Shown one piece after another: positions 1-12,518 of a stretch of 64,000 nt of DNA. The notes under the pieces were generated by a model. It did no database searches and was not told the origin of the DNA. It saw nothing but the letters and a program-made list of their open reading frames with translations. This DNA comes from Margaritifera margaritifera (Eukaryota; Mollusca; Bivalvia; Unionida; Margaritiferidae). Within the stretch, counting starts at the first letter, position 1; every line of letters starts with the position of its first letter. The DNA lies in NCBI GenBank assembly GCA_029931535.1, contig JAQPZY010001660.1:3187001-3251000 (forward strand), in the 5' to 3' direction. The position numbers and the translations under genes were made by a program.

Positions 1-200
1 CACTTATAAGTTAGATCCAATTGTAAACTTCATAGACCCAGATCTGCCATTGCATAATGTGCCTGCAGATCTAGGTCTGTGCAGTTTGTTAGGAGCAATC
101 AGTAGACAAACAATATATACCCTGATCTGCTGGCACATTATGCAATGGCAGATCAGGGTCTGTGTTGTTTGCAGTTGGACCTGACTTACAAGTGAGTATA
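1..200. mobile_element. Double-hairpin MITE, copy 1 (cut by the window edge)
   Basis: The copy contains two adjacent hairpins with stems around agacccagatctgcc (about 27-100) and ataccctgatctgc / gcagatcagggtct (about 115-165). The outer arm gacttacaagtgagtata is on the right; the left outer arm is partly off-window. It is the same family as 11408, 11971, 25688, 38641, 49232 and 51607. No coding capacity. Confidence 0.8.
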
Positions 201-694
201 GATTTTTGGTCAATGTATTACCTTAGCAACATGTTAGTGGCAAATTAAGTGGGACTTTATGTATGTATATCAAGTTTATTTTTATATATGTCTCAATTAT
301 CACATCTGGAGTAAATTGTTCTACATGATGTAATGGATCAAGATGCACACAGGGCTACCATTCTATTACTTAAGAGGTTACAGATTAACCTGTTCTCAAT
401 ACAATCTCCTCTTTAATTAAGAGACTACTTGTCTTAAGAGACTACAAAATTTGATCTGGTATATGATTTCCTCAAAAAACCTGTATTAAAGGACTCACTG
501 TATTTAGTTTCTGTATTTATAGAACAATATTTGGTGGCATTTCCTTGATAATCTATTAAAACAGGTCTCATTGTATATGCTTGATCCTACTATATGAACT
601 AGTACTTGTACTACTACCACCACTAACCACTGATGATGATGATGATTGTGGTGTTGATAATTATAAAAATTATGATGATTATTATTATTTTTTA

Positions 695-1063
695 CAGTCC
701 TTCCTCATTATAGTGCTGTCCATAAGAGCCATAGAGTATACTGCCTTGTAATGAAACTGCCTTATAATGAAGTACATGATACAGTATTCCCTCATTATAA
801 TGCTGTCCATGGGAGCCATAAATTATACTACCTTAAAATGAGACCACCTCATAATGAAGTACATGATACATATACAGTATTCCTTCATTATAATGCTGTC
901 CATGGGAGCCATAAATTATACTACCTTAAAATGAGACCACCTCATAATGAAGTACATGATACATACAATTTTACTACCACCTAATGAAATGAGACCCATG
1001 ACTATACTCACCATATCATGAGAACCATGTTATAATGAAGGGCCTTATAGTGAGGGAATCCTG
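695..1063. mobile_element. pogo/Tigger-like MITE, copy 1
   Basis: The ends are CAGTCCTTCCTCATTATA and the inverted TATAGTGAGGGAATCCTG, flanked by TA on both sides, the mark of Tc1/mariner/pogo insertion. The interior repeats a unit of about 110 bp (ccctcattataatgctgtcc followed by a gggagccata stretch) about three times. No transposase. Confidence 0.7.
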
Positions 1064-2039
1064 TATTATTATGTCAGTAGCAATCAGTCAGTCAACTTTT
1101 ATTTCGGAATGAACAAAAAAAAAAAATTTTTTTTATTGCAAAACATTTGTTTGCAGAGCATTGGTAAAAATAATGTGACCTTCGACATACTCATATTCAA
1201 GAGGGCTAAATCCCTTAATTAAAGTATATAATTTTCACTGTTGCCTGTTGAAGAATGAGAGACATGAGATAGCTCTCTGTATGTTACCAATGATATATTA
1301 TTGTGTCTCAGGTTTTTCCAGGATCTAAGACATAAGCCCAGACACTTAGTTGGTTAATGGTCATTTAGCAAAATTAGATTTCAGAATTAAGGGTGGCAAA
1401 TAATCAATATTGTCTGGCAGCCTGGAACAAGTTAGAAATTTTGCTGGACAAATAAACTTTTCTGTCACTTGCTTTTATTGAGAATTCGAGACAAAATACA
1501 GATTTGCGTACATTTTCATAACAATCTTGAAATAGAATAAGGCTGTTTGTTCATATTTCCAGCCCTGAAATTAAGCCGATAATGTACAGTGTGCAGGTCT
1601 TTATCTTTTGGTGCCTGCAGTGTATCACACAAGATTTGCTTCTCAAAGTCAAAGTACAGGGACCAGACACAGACAGTTTGCTTCCTCAAACTTCATTAAG
1701 GACACATTAGTCCATACATTTGAATCTTCAAGAGTAGGTTGTGATTCTTTTCAGTTGGCAGCAAGACAAATTTTAATTTGGATAAGGTATAAAAAGTATG
1801 TATTAGTGTGTTGGGTTGCAATTTAAGCCTAAGAATTCACCAATACAGAAATTAGTGTCTGAAAGTCTGTAGAAATGGTCAAGTTGATCTCAGTGTGTAA
1901 GAATATTGCTAGCTGTGTCTTGCTTTTAACAGAGATCCAGCCTTGAGGGGGCAAAATACAGTAGAACATGGTTTGTCCATATCTTGCTCATCTGGTTCGC
2001 ACATTTATCTAAAACAGATGTGGAGCCATGATGAAAACA
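1064..2039. other. No gene recognised; one weak exon candidate
   Basis: AT-rich sequence with an A12/T9 run near 1119-1134. The only coding-like stretch is 1621-1786, bounded by tgcctgcag and aag|gtataa and open in one frame; it is discussed as a finding. Confidence 0.5.
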
Positions 2040-2225
2040 GGTATGGTTCAGTGGTTAGCATGCCAGAATCACAGTCAGTGGTTTACTGGTTTGAATCCTG
2101 TCCAGACCAGCTCAGATTGGCTGCTGTGGTGTGTCTTTGGGCAAGAAACTTTCCTTTCAGTGCCTCAGCTTTAGATAGTCTTTCAAGTGCTTATATGCAC
2201 AAATCAACCAATAAATTAAGCCAAA
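2040..2225 (+). mobile_element. tRNA-derived SINE
   Basis: A box-like tggttcagtggttagcatgc and B box-like ggtttgaatcc lie about 40 bp apart, followed by the body 'gtgtctttgggcaagaaact' typical of tRNA-derived SINEs. It is related to 29071-29270 and, inverted, 16541-16728. The open frame across it is incidental. Confidence 0.7.
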
Positions 2226-2372
2226 TGTATTATCCCTTTGGTATGCTGATTCAGTTGAACCTGCAGACTCAGCCATCTGAACTGCCATTATCCGAACATT
2301 TTGTTTCCCATGAAGAATTAAAATAAATTAGTACATTCTACTATACATAAATCTGTTGTCTGATGATAATGA

Positions 2373-2567
2373 AATTAAACACTTCAAAGTCCTGTCAAAC
2401 TCAGTTTGTTTGCAACACTTGCAAGTCCCATCACACTCAGTTTGTTTTAAACACTTGCAAGTCCCATCACACTCAGTTTGTTTGAAACACTTGCAAGTCC
2501 CATACACTCAATTTGTTTGAAACACTTGCAAGTCCCATCACATTCAGTTTGTTTGAAACACTTGCAA
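2373..2567. repeat. 36-bp minisatellite, about 5 copies
   Basis: The unit is cacttgcaagtcccatcaca followed by ctcagtttgtttgaaa, repeated with few differences; one copy is shortened by two bases. Confidence 0.9.
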
Positions 2568-2759
2568 AGAATTTCTATCTCTAAAAGACCTTGTTTTCCA
2601 ACTGACCTGCAGTAATCTATCAGTTAAACCAGCAACTGAAGATATTTGAAAAGAATTTAAACACATGATACCTTGAACTGAACCCCTTATCTAACACTTT
2701 CCAATCTGTATAGTGTTCTAAAAATGTGCTTGCTTTTCACTTTTATGGACACAGGTTCG

Positions 2760-2967
2760 GGCCTCAGTTTCAGCAAATGCAGATGTGCTAGGTCACCTGC
2801 ATAAGAATGATTTTTCTGGCAGCCAAAATTCCATTGCTGCTAACATATTCAAATGGGCTATATCCCTTAATCAAAGCACAGTACTGGTCCCAATTGTAGC
2901 AGGGCATTGGGAAAATATAACACACCATGACAGAAAGTGTAATCTTTGTGAGAAAAGCAATATTTAG
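2760..2967 (+). pseudogene. Scrap of a LINE reverse-transcriptase C-terminus
   Basis: The frame ends with VPIVAGHWENI and HHDRKCNLCEKSNI. This resembles the 'G.W.(N/K)I....R.C..C' zinc-knuckle-like motif after the RT domain of mollusc non-LTR elements. No RT core or endonuclease is attached, so it is a short remnant. The call rests on one motif. Confidence 0.4.
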
Positions 2968-2969
2968 TA

Positions 2970-3500
2970 GGTGTAAAAAAAAGTGCTTAAAATAGAGTTA
3001 AGTAGTTACAGTGTAATTTGGAATTAATTAGCTCATAAGGAAATATTTTACAAGTAATTTTCCACTTAATATAACATTTTTGGAAATTCTAATTAAACAT
3101 TAAATATTACTAAGGAGTGTGAGTGGAGAGGGATCTATGGCTATAATTTGGTTATAGAATTTAGGTTTTGTGCATTTTGGTTTGTATACTAGAGTTAGAT
3201 AAATGTTTGCAGTTAACACAATCTGACCATAAGTTTAGCTCAGCATTAAGTCTAGAAAGGTCTTCAGGGAATGCTCTCTCCGAGGTCTGCTAGGATCCTT
3301 TATAAGCTAGGGTCAACCATAGTGCAGGGAAATTGAAAGGCCCCAGCCCATTACCCAAATTTCCTATATTCAGGAAATAATAATATAAATTTGGTGTACG
3401 TAAATATTCTGGGGTATATATCTGCTATCAGAAAGAGGTGACAAATCTAGTCCCAGGCTAGGAATGCAAATTCCAACATTAGGGAGAAACAAAACAAACA
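2970..3500. other. No feature recognised
   Basis: AT-rich sequence with no open frame, tandem structure or tRNA-like motif that I could support. Confidence 0.5.
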
Positions 3501-3540
3501 TAGCAACTAAAGAAATTAAAATTAATAGCGATACAAAATA

Positions 3541-4270
3541 AAGTAGGAAATTTGCCTTGCCTAAGAGATGACCTCGTGTCAGCGAACAAACAACAATAAT
3601 AATAACAACAACAATAACAATGTCGACTAAAGCAATAAAAAATTATTAGTATAACAATTAAACATAGGAAGTTTGCCATATCCAAGAAACAACCTTGTGT
3701 CGGCAAACCAACAACAATAATAACAATGATAACAACAACAATAATAACAACATCAACTGAAGCAAAATTAATAGTTTAAAAATGAAATATAGGACGTTTG
3801 CTGTGTCTAAGAGATGACCTCGCTGTAGCATACTAACTGCGGGGGGGGGGGGGGGAGGGGCAGGGGGGCCCCGGGCGCTAGAGGTCTTGGGGCTCCAAAA
3901 CATCTGATAAAAATTTGGGCCTCGTATTCTGGCCCTTTGGACCATCATCGTCTCCCTAGGTGCCATTTACCCTTAGTACGCCACTGCGACCTTGTGTCAG
4001 AGAACCAACAACAATAATAATAATAACAATAACAACGTCGACTAAAGCAATCCACATTAATAGTGTAACAATTAAACATAGGAAGTTCGCCATGTCAAAG
4101 AGATGACCTTGTGTCAGCGAACCAACATCTTTAATAATAACAACAACAATAACAAAGTCGACTGAAGCAATCCACGGTAGGAGATAGAGTTCAAAAATAA
4201 AATCAGGAAAACAAAACACAACAGCAATAGTACCAACACTGACATAGGAACTCACACAGAGAAATAACAA
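3541..4270. repeat. Tandem ~125-bp monomers upstream of the LINE
   Basis: Monomers start near 3541, 3665, 3791 and 4079, each with 'aggaagtttgcc', 'agagatgaccttgtgtcagc' and a run of aacaataat units. A hAT-like insertion splits the third. Their position before a LINE body resembles repeated 5' UTR monomers of some non-LTR elements, but they do not abut it, so the link is speculative. Confidence 0.7.
3823..3986. mobile_element. Small hAT-like MITE
   Basis: A 164-bp insertion inside a tandem monomer. The ends ctgtagcatactaa and ttagtacgccactg are imperfect inverted repeats of the CAGTGGCGTA type seen at hAT ends. The 8-bp flanks tgacctcg and cgaccttg agree at 6 of 8 positions, as expected for an aged 8-bp target duplication. 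It contains a run of about 15 G. Confidence 0.6.
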
Positions 4271-4511
4271 AGGTCAATTAGGCAAACAGTACCTGTCTAG
4301 ATCGGGGGAGGAAGGGCTTGGTAAGGGGGAGGGGATTGGTATACCAGTCCCACTCGGAACATAGTTCTCAGGATGAGGGCCAATCCCCACCCCCATGACA
4401 GGAGAAACGCCCCCCCCCCCCCCCAGTAGAGACAGCAAGGCATAACACAATTAAAACTCAAACAAACAACTAGGGAAATTGAAATAGGAATCAGGAAAAC
4501 AAAACAAATGA

Positions 4512-4770
4512 TGATACCGCTATAATCAGGCCCTCTCCCACACAAAACCTATAAACCGGACAAATATTCAACATGTACCAAAGGGATGTAAGCAAGCTCC
4601 ATGAGGTTTCTCTGAATGCAAGCACTGCCCTGATATAAAGATGATACCACTATAATCAGGCCCTCTCCAACACAAAACCCGTAAACCAGACAAATATTCA
4701 ACATATAAACAAAGGGTGTAAGCAAGCTCCATGAGGTTTCTCTGAATGCAAGCACTACCCTGATATAAAC
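4512..4770. repeat. ~128-bp tandem duplication
   Basis: Two copies run from ataatcaggccctctcc to aagcactgccctgatataaa, about 95% alike by eye. A looser repeat around 'accatcaggccc' recurs near 5137, 5237 and 5390. Confidence 0.8.
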
Positions 4771-5734
4771 AGTAACCATGTATGAAATAGATTTAAAAAC
4801 AATAATAATAGCAACCCCTACAGCAATTATAGTGCAATAAAAAAAGGGAGCACAACCATGCATGCCCATATCGCATATCTTTTCATCATTCTTTCCCCCT
4901 AACCCTCTCTAACCCTTCCGATGCATGACGTCACTAACATGAATGAATGAGTCTCTATATCCTACTACAGGAATAATACTCTTAAAAAAAATTAAAAAAA
5001 CACAATTTCTTTCTTTTCTGTATCTCGAAACTCAGTGATGGCACTCTGTGAATAGTCCAAGGAGTATCAGAGCAACTCTACCAGACCCTAAAAAATATGA
5101 CTTAATCAATATAAGGTGGTCCCAAACCCAGACCATCAGGCCCCAGCCACATAATATGGCACTGTTCGGCTATCAACATAACACAGCCCATACATCTGGC
5201 CCCAAACGAAATTAAGATCATTAAGATCTTAAGTCCAGACCATCAGGACCCACTGCACAATGTGGTAACTAATTATCAGTGATCCCCAAAACTAAAATTC
5301 CAATAACAAGTGAGCATATGCACCAAGGGATTGAAATAAGAAACTCCTTCCAAAAAACATTAGAAAGTATAAAATGGTTAATAACCCAAAACCATCAGGC
5401 CCAGCTGCACAATGTGAGAATGATTGGACAAAATAAAACAAAAACAAAAATTAAAAGGCGCATATGACTACCCAATAGCACACTCCTTGGACTGCACCAA
5501 ATCTATACTTCCTAACAATAAGAAACCAAACATATAAATCTGCGATAAGTACAGAGTTTTTCATTAAAAATTAAAAATAAAAGATATTTTAGACAATGTG
5601 CAAGACGACTGCAATTATTTTTGGCAAATAAAAACTAAAAAAATGTAGACAATGGACCACCTGGAGCCATCCAATGATGCCAAAGCACACTCCTCCCATG
5701 CCATGTCCAACTCCACCTTTGCCTCTCCCAGACA

Positions 5735-5892
5735 CGGATAATTAAGTAGTGTTCTGTGCACACAGTAAAGCATCAAATGGGTGCTACACACCCAATCAAC
5801 AAGTAATTAAGTAGTGCGCCGTGCGCACATTAACAACATGCAAATGGCAGAACACATGTATAATTCAATGTCAGTCAGTCATTTAGTGCAGG
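5735..5892. repeat. LINE 3'-end-like sequence placed 5' of the LINE body
   Basis: The stretch cccaatcaacaagtaattaa, the hairpin gtgcgc-cgt-gcgcac and 'cattaac...gtcagtcagtca' closely match 9143-9250, which follows the LINE stop codon. A third partial copy of the hairpin region is at 5738-5770. Confidence 0.65.
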
Positions 5893-8800
5893 GAGGTAAA
5901 AAAATGGTGGTAAACATGTATGACCACGGTAGGGGGGCCAATCATACAACCCGAAACATTCCAAAATATAGTTAGTGACATAGGGGAAAATATCGTTATC
6001 TGTGGAGATTTTATTGCCCACAGCAAACAATTGGGAGGAACCCATTTGGATAGTATGGGTGGTAATATTGAGAGGTGGATTATGATTTCAAACCTGGTAC
6101 TATTGAATAATGGCTCTCCTACGAGAGTTAACCCGGAAAACAGGACAATGACAGCAATTGATCTAACTTTATGCTCTTTCAAGATTGTGGAAGTTGCCGA
6201 TTGGGAAGTTGATCAATCTAGCACACTAGGTAGTGACCACTTTCTAATATTAACCACAATACTTGTAAAAATGCACAAAAACAAAACCCCAACTACCCCA
6301 AAATGGAGATTCAATAAGGCGGACTGGGAAATGTTCTGTATGTGAAGGGATGGACAGCGCCATGCTATATGATGCCAGTGTGGATACCTTTAATGAAAAT
6401 ATTGTTAAGGCACTGTTTTCTGCAGCGGAGCAGTGCGTTCCCAAAATGGGAGGGCGGGGCAGCAAACGAACTGTCCCCTGGTGGAACGAAGAATGTAGGC
6501 AGGCCATAAAGGAGAAAAAAAAAGGCAATAAACAAATTCAGGCATTCTAAAAATTCCCAAGATTTCCTTGCCTACAAGGAAAAGGAGAGATTAGTGAAAA
6601 CCACCATCTGTACAGCAAAATAGAACTCCTGGAAAGAATTATGCTCATCATTAAATCATAAGGCAAATTCCAAACAAGTATGGGCTAAGATAAAAAAAAA
6701 ATAGGGGGAAAACCACCGTTCCAACCCCCAAGACTTCCCGGGCTCACTACAGACAGGGAGAAAGCTGAAAAACTAGCCACACACTTTCCCACTATGAGTA
6801 GTAACTCTAACCACACAGAGAAGTTCCAGAACATAGAAGTAGAGAAAGAACACCCCCAATTGTTCACTCAAGTCCCTTAAATATTAACTTCACAGTGCAT
6901 GAGTGGCACAAAGCACTCAGTAGGAAAACTAGCCACATCTCCTGGTTGAGGATATGCTTGGTTATGAAATCTATAAGAATCTCCCAGAAAATTCTGTACT
7001 GGCGATATTGGATCTGCTGAATCTGATCTGGCAATCGGTGGAAATACCGACACGCTGGAAACAGGCTGTTGTCATCCCCAATCCCGAAACCCTGAAAAGA
7101 TCCAGCAGATATCAATTTGTACAGGCCAATCTCCCTCACTTACAATATTTGTAAAATTATGATAAATAACTTTTTGAAGCACCACCTTGAAAGCAAGAAA
7201 TTGATATCCCAAAATCAAAGCATACTCCACAACAAGCGATCCATGTTAGATCATGACTGGCTTTGTAACCTTATCGCAGTCTTCATTGACCTTAAAAAGG
7301 CCTATGATCTGATATGGACAAAGGAACTAATTGTGAAACTAAACAATTATGGTACAACATTCCGCATACATAGACGGATATCGAATTTCCTTTCAGGTCG
7401 AAAAATCCAAACCAGAGTGGGCAACAATTACTCAGAAATAATTGAGCTAAAAAAATGGTACCCCACAAGGCAGCATACTAAGTCCAACTCTGTTCAATAT
7501 AATGATAAATGACCTGGATCGATCGGTCGACCCTACTTATCTGGACCTATCCCAATTAGCTGACGACAGCAGAATCTGGAAAGCGGGAAACCCATCCAGT
7601 GAAACTGTGGTCAGACGATTGCAGGTGGGACTGGATGGGATTGGGCAATGGGCCGATAGGTGTGGCTTCAAACTACCCTCAGGCAAAACAGTAGGGGTAA
7701 TGTTTACACCATATTCAAACATAAAGAAACAACCTCCAAAGCTGTATCTAAATGGAACAGAGGTGAAATTTGAAAAGGTGGCTAGATTCCTAGGGATGCT
7801 ATTCGATGAACACCTATCATGGAGCAACCACATAACAGAGCTAGTAAGACAATGTGGGCAAGATCTGAACCTCTTGAGGAACCTCAAGGGCACCGATTGG
7901 GGGGGGGGGGGGCAGATCAGACCACACTTCTTACATTGTATAGGACACTCATTCAATCCAAGACTATGGGTGCCAAGTGTATGCTTCGGCACACCCTAAT
8001 ATACTTAAAAAATTGGATCAGATCCAACTCCAAGCTCTTGTTATCCTCATCAGTGTGCTCTGTAGCACATCTAAGAAAAAATGTAGAATCTTAACAGGGG
8101 AACCTCCCCACAATCTAAGATGGGAAGAGTTACTCCTGAGGTATGCGACCAAAATATCAATACATGACAAGTCATACCCTACAAGAGCTATTATAGAGAG
8201 ATGCAATAAGCCCTTCAGACACAAACTGTGCAAGAATTCACCAGGAGGTAAAAGAATCCATGACCTAAAAAGGGAATTAAATATCCCTAATATACAGGCA
8301 GAGAATAAAACTACCCTGATCCTGCCCCATGGACCTGCAAAATACCAAAAATAACCTAAATGCACTCACATATGGAAATAAACAAGAGCACCCAATAGAA
8401 ATAAGGGTTAAAATCCTTTCCAAGATAGAAAATAGGTATGCGGGGTACATCCATATTTACACGGATGGATCTAAAACCCCTGACCCAGGATGCACTGCAG
8501 CAGCAGTGGTGATCCCAGACGAAAACATCACACTGGGGGGTGAGGCTACCAGACAACTGCTCCATATATATGGTTGAATTCTGGGCTATCATCCAAGCAT
8601 TATAAATGGATACAAACTCGCCAAACACCGAAAGCAGTCATAACTAGCAACTTCCACACTGTGCTGCAATCTCTGGAATCAGATAACTCTACCAGCAGAG
8701 AAAACATGATTTGAGTAGTCTACTTGAGACTTAAAAATCTGGACCAAAATAAAAATACTGTAGAATTCATGTTTGTGCCCTCCCATATTAACATCCCTGA

Positions 8801-9160
8801 AAATGAAAGGCAGACAAAGAAGCCAAAAATAAGCTAAAGGAACCAGAAATACACCAATTGGATTACAGATTCCAGGAGATCCACAGTATGATTAGTCAAA
8901 AAATTGATAAAAAATGGCAGGGGAATGGGACAACATGCAAAAAAAACACATACTCCACAATTTTGTAGAAGCAAGTCTGTAGAAATATTATCGCCGCAAA
9001 CCTGGCAAATCTTTTTGAAACCAAAGTCATAAATAGAATAAAAACTAGCAAACCATTGCTAGTCAGTAGCTTTGGAAGATTTGTGCCAGGAATAAAAGAA
9101 GCAGGAATTAACTGCCCTCATTGTCCCACCCCAGAGTCTTGCACCCATTCAATGAGTAAT
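5893..9160 (+). pseudogene. Decayed I-like non-LTR retrotransposon (EN, RT, RNase H)
   Basis: Order on the + strand: an endonuclease C-terminal half (5920-6345; CGDFIAHSKQLGG, 'AIDLTLC', 'GSDHFLIL'), a connector, reverse transcriptase (about 6950-7930; 'YRPISLT', 'FIDLKKAYD', 'LADDS' in place of the usual FADD), a thumb-like region (7977-8350; 'GEPPHNLRWEELLLRYATK'), RNase H (about 8440-8820; YIHIYTDGSK, 'FVPSHINIPENE') and a final 'CPHC.TPESC' knuckle before the stop near 9161. The frame shifts and stops repeatedly (for example 6340, 7155, 7510, a 13-G run at 7900 and 8350), so no intact protein is made. APE-type endonuclease plus RNase H points to the I group. The 5' end, including ORF1 and the endonuclease N-terminus, is missing. 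Confidence 0.85.
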
Positions 9161-9410
9161 TAAATAGTGCACGGTGTGCACATTAACCGAATGTACATGG
9201 CCAAATGGCCACACACTGTCTAAATTCAAGATCAATCAATCAGTGCATAGAGTCAACATGTAGAACTAAAAGACTTCATATTGAATTAAATGTGTACATG
9301 AAAAACCCTCTCACTTGTCTAATTCCCCAAGCGAAATGCAGTTACATCAGAATAGTTGCTACAACAACAGGTGGAGAATCCGGGTCTATAGTAACAGCAA
9401 TATTTCATGA

Positions 9411-10345
9411 GTTTATAAACACTGTTTTTCTATACAGGCCATGTTATTGGAGTTAAGCATATTAACAGTCAGTCAGATACACTTTCAACAGTATATAAAC
9501 ACTGTTTTTCTATACAGGCCATGTTATTGGAGTTAAGCATATTAACAGTCAGTCAGATACACTTTCTACAGTATATAAACACTGTTTTTCTATACAGGCC
9601 ATGTTATTGGAGTTAAGCATATTAACAGTCAGTCAGATACACTTTCTACAATATATAAACACTGTTTTTCTATACAGGCCATGTTATTGGAGTTAAGCAT
9701 ATTAACAGTCAGTCAGATACACTTTCTACAATATATAAACACTGTTTTTCTATACAGGCCATGTTATTGGAGTTAAGCATATTAACAGTCAGTCAGATAC
9801 ACTTTCTACAATATATAAACACTGTTTTTCTATACAGGCCATGTTATTGGAGTTAAGCATATTAACAGTCAGTCAGATACACTTTCTACAGTATATAAAC
9901 ACTGTTTTTCTATACAGGCCATGTTATTGGAGTTAAGCATATTAACAGTCAGTCAGATACACTTTCTACAATATATAAACACTGTTTTTCTATACAGGCC
10001 ATGTTATTGGAGTTAAGCATATTAACAGTCAGTCAGATACACTTTCTACGATATATAAACACTTTTTCTATACGGGCCATTTTCTTGGAGTTAGTCATAT
10101 TAACAGTCAGTAACACTGTTTTTCTATACAAGCCATTTTCTTGGAGTTAGTCATATTAACAGTCAGTCAGATACACTTTCTACGATATACAAACACTGTT
10201 TTTCTGTACAAGCCATTTTCTTGGAGTTAATCATATTAACAGTCAGTCAGATACACTTTCTACAATATATAAACACTATTTTTCTATACAGACCATTTTC
10301 TTGGAGTTAATCATATTAACAGTCAGTCAGATACACTTTCTACAA
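9411..10345. repeat. 80-bp satellite array, about 11.5 copies
   Basis: The unit is tataaacactgtttttctat, acaggccatgttattggagt, taagcatattaacagtcagt, cagatacactttctacaata. Repeats start at 9411, 9491, 9571 and every 80 bp to about 9971. These eight are nearly identical, while the last four (from about 10051) carry deletions and substitutions such as ttttcttggagttagtcat. The central copies look recently homogenised. Confidence 0.95.
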
Positions 10346-11407
10346 CATGCAAATATCTACAAATATGTTTTATGAGTGTAAGAATCATTGTTCAGAGTTT
10401 AGCATAACTTAAATGCATGCATATGTATGTATATATGTATATCTGCATGTATGTATGTACCGGTATGTATGTATGATGGGTGTTGCTTGATCGAAAGCTT
10501 ACTGTAAACTGACATTCAAATATCTTTTTACCTCAGTAAAGAAACAACATTATATTATGTTAAAGATTATATAATATTTTATTGTTCATCATTACAAATT
10601 TGCTTTTCATTTGTTTTAGTTATGTACATTCCAGCTAAAAGATTGTAAAACTTAAGAATATCAATGTGAATAACGAATGATAAGTTTTGCTCAATTTTTG
10701 TTTTCAAATACTACACATACACCTGTACATGTTTTCTATTTACATTCTAATAGTGCTAAATACAACACGGTTTGTCACCACTCATAAATAAAAAATTGTT
10801 TATCCTACCTATGTGTGGTCTGAGATTTAAATAACAAAGTAAAGGTTTTGTTCTGTTCAGTTCAAATCTTCAGTTTAATAGAATTTAGTTTAATAAACCT
10901 TGCAGTACACAGATTACAAAGATTACACTGATTCCTGGCTATTATGAATACATTTCTGGGACCGAAAACAAGACATTGATACAAAATAGCTCTTCATATC
11001 AAATGCATCTCTATAGGAAACAGTTTTCATGTTGGTCAGTGGAACAGCTGGATAAATATTCTTCGAAATTTTAGAAAAATTGTTGTTTTCATTCCACAAG
11101 TATTAATTACAAATACAAACAAATTGATATTTGGGTTGATATTTACTAATAACAATATTAATAAGTTACTGACTGCATGGTGCGACATGCACCATTTAAT
11201 AATTACTTAAGTTAACCTTATTTTATTAATACCTACAATTTCTTTATGTATTAATCAAGCTACAAGTTATGAAGACACTAATAAACGATAGTCATTTGGT
11301 TTTTACTCATATTTATGCACCACAAATCAATCAGTTTACTATCAAATATCCCAAAAAATTAGGAAAAATTTGACCAATAGAAATTTGTTATTCAAGGATA
11401 TATTGTA
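10346..11407. other. No feature recognised
   Basis: AT-rich intronic-type sequence with a short (tatg)n-like stretch near 10420-10470 and otherwise nothing I can name. Confidence 0.5.
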
Positions 11408-11611
11408 CCGTATATACGATAACAACTGCAAACTGCATAGACCCAGAGCTGCCATCGCATAAGGCACTGGCATATCTGGGTCTATGCAGTTTGTAAGGAC
11501 TAATCAGTAGAACAAACAACATAGACCCTGATCTGCCAGCACATTATGCAACAGCAGATCAGCGTCTATGTTGTTTGCATTTGGACCTGGCTTATACATG
11601 AGTATATATGG
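11408..11611. mobile_element. Double-hairpin MITE, copy 2
   Basis: Ends ccgtatata and tatatatgg are flanked by TA on both sides. Two internal hairpins have agacccagagctgcc and agaccctgatctgcc stems, with loops around gcataatgc / gcattatgc. Confidence 0.85.
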
Positions 11612-11970
11612 TATTATAGGCTGTTAATTCTCAGAGATTTTCCTTTCTTGTGAGGTATCACAGATATGACTTGGTAACATAGGGTGTAGTGTGTTTTGTT
11701 TTCTCTCAAAAGTATGATTATATTGTTATGGTTGAATAATTTTCAATATACATATTGTAAACACATTTTTTCAACATTATACTCTGATACAATATGCAAG
11801 CATTTATGCTGTATATTGTGTCCAATAATAATACATAATACATATTGTAACAATTACATTTCTTTAACATGATATTCTGATACATTATGCAAGCATTTAT
11901 GCTGTATATAGTGTGCAATACAGGATTAGTTTTTCACAGACAAATATGAGGATCAATGGCAAACCAATTA

Positions 11971-12188
11971 TGGTATATACTTGTGTATAAGTCAGATCCA
12001 ACTGCAAACTGCATAGACTCAGAATTGCCAATGCATAATGTGCTGGCAGAGATTTATCTATGCAGTTTGCTAGGAATAATCAGTAGATTAAAACAAAATA
12101 GACCCTGATCTGTCGGCACATTATGCAATGGCAGATCAGGGTCTATGTTGTTTGCAGTTGGACACGACTTATAAGTGAGTGTAGACGG
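11971..12188. mobile_element. Double-hairpin MITE, copy 3
   Basis: Outer arms are ggtatatacttgtgtataag and cttataagtgagtgtagacgg, followed by TA. Internal hairpins are as in the other copies; the first is eroded (agactcagaattgcc). Confidence 0.85.
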
Positions 12189-12518
12189 TAGCTTTAACTT
12201 ACTCCTGTAATGACACCTTTGTCTGAAAATCTTTCTCTTGAATGAAGGTTGTGATAATTGGATTGTCATCAAGACATTCTCGAATCAGGACCAGATTTTC
12301 TGTGGTTTTCTCAATAGGCCATATAATTTAGTCTAATACTCAAATTACAGTGTCTAAAAGTCAGTGGAGATGATCGCAAAATTGAAATCTCCATGATAGC
12401 ACAATACAAATTCCAAAAACATGAACTTGTTGCAAACCCAACGGGAAAATATACATCTGTTTTCTCATCACCAGGGTATGGAACTCTTACAAAATGTCAT
12501 AAAAGAATCTTTTTAAGG

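Noticed and set aside
9411..10345. CRISPR-like array
   Set aside because: The whole 80-bp unit is repeated, leaving no variable spacers.
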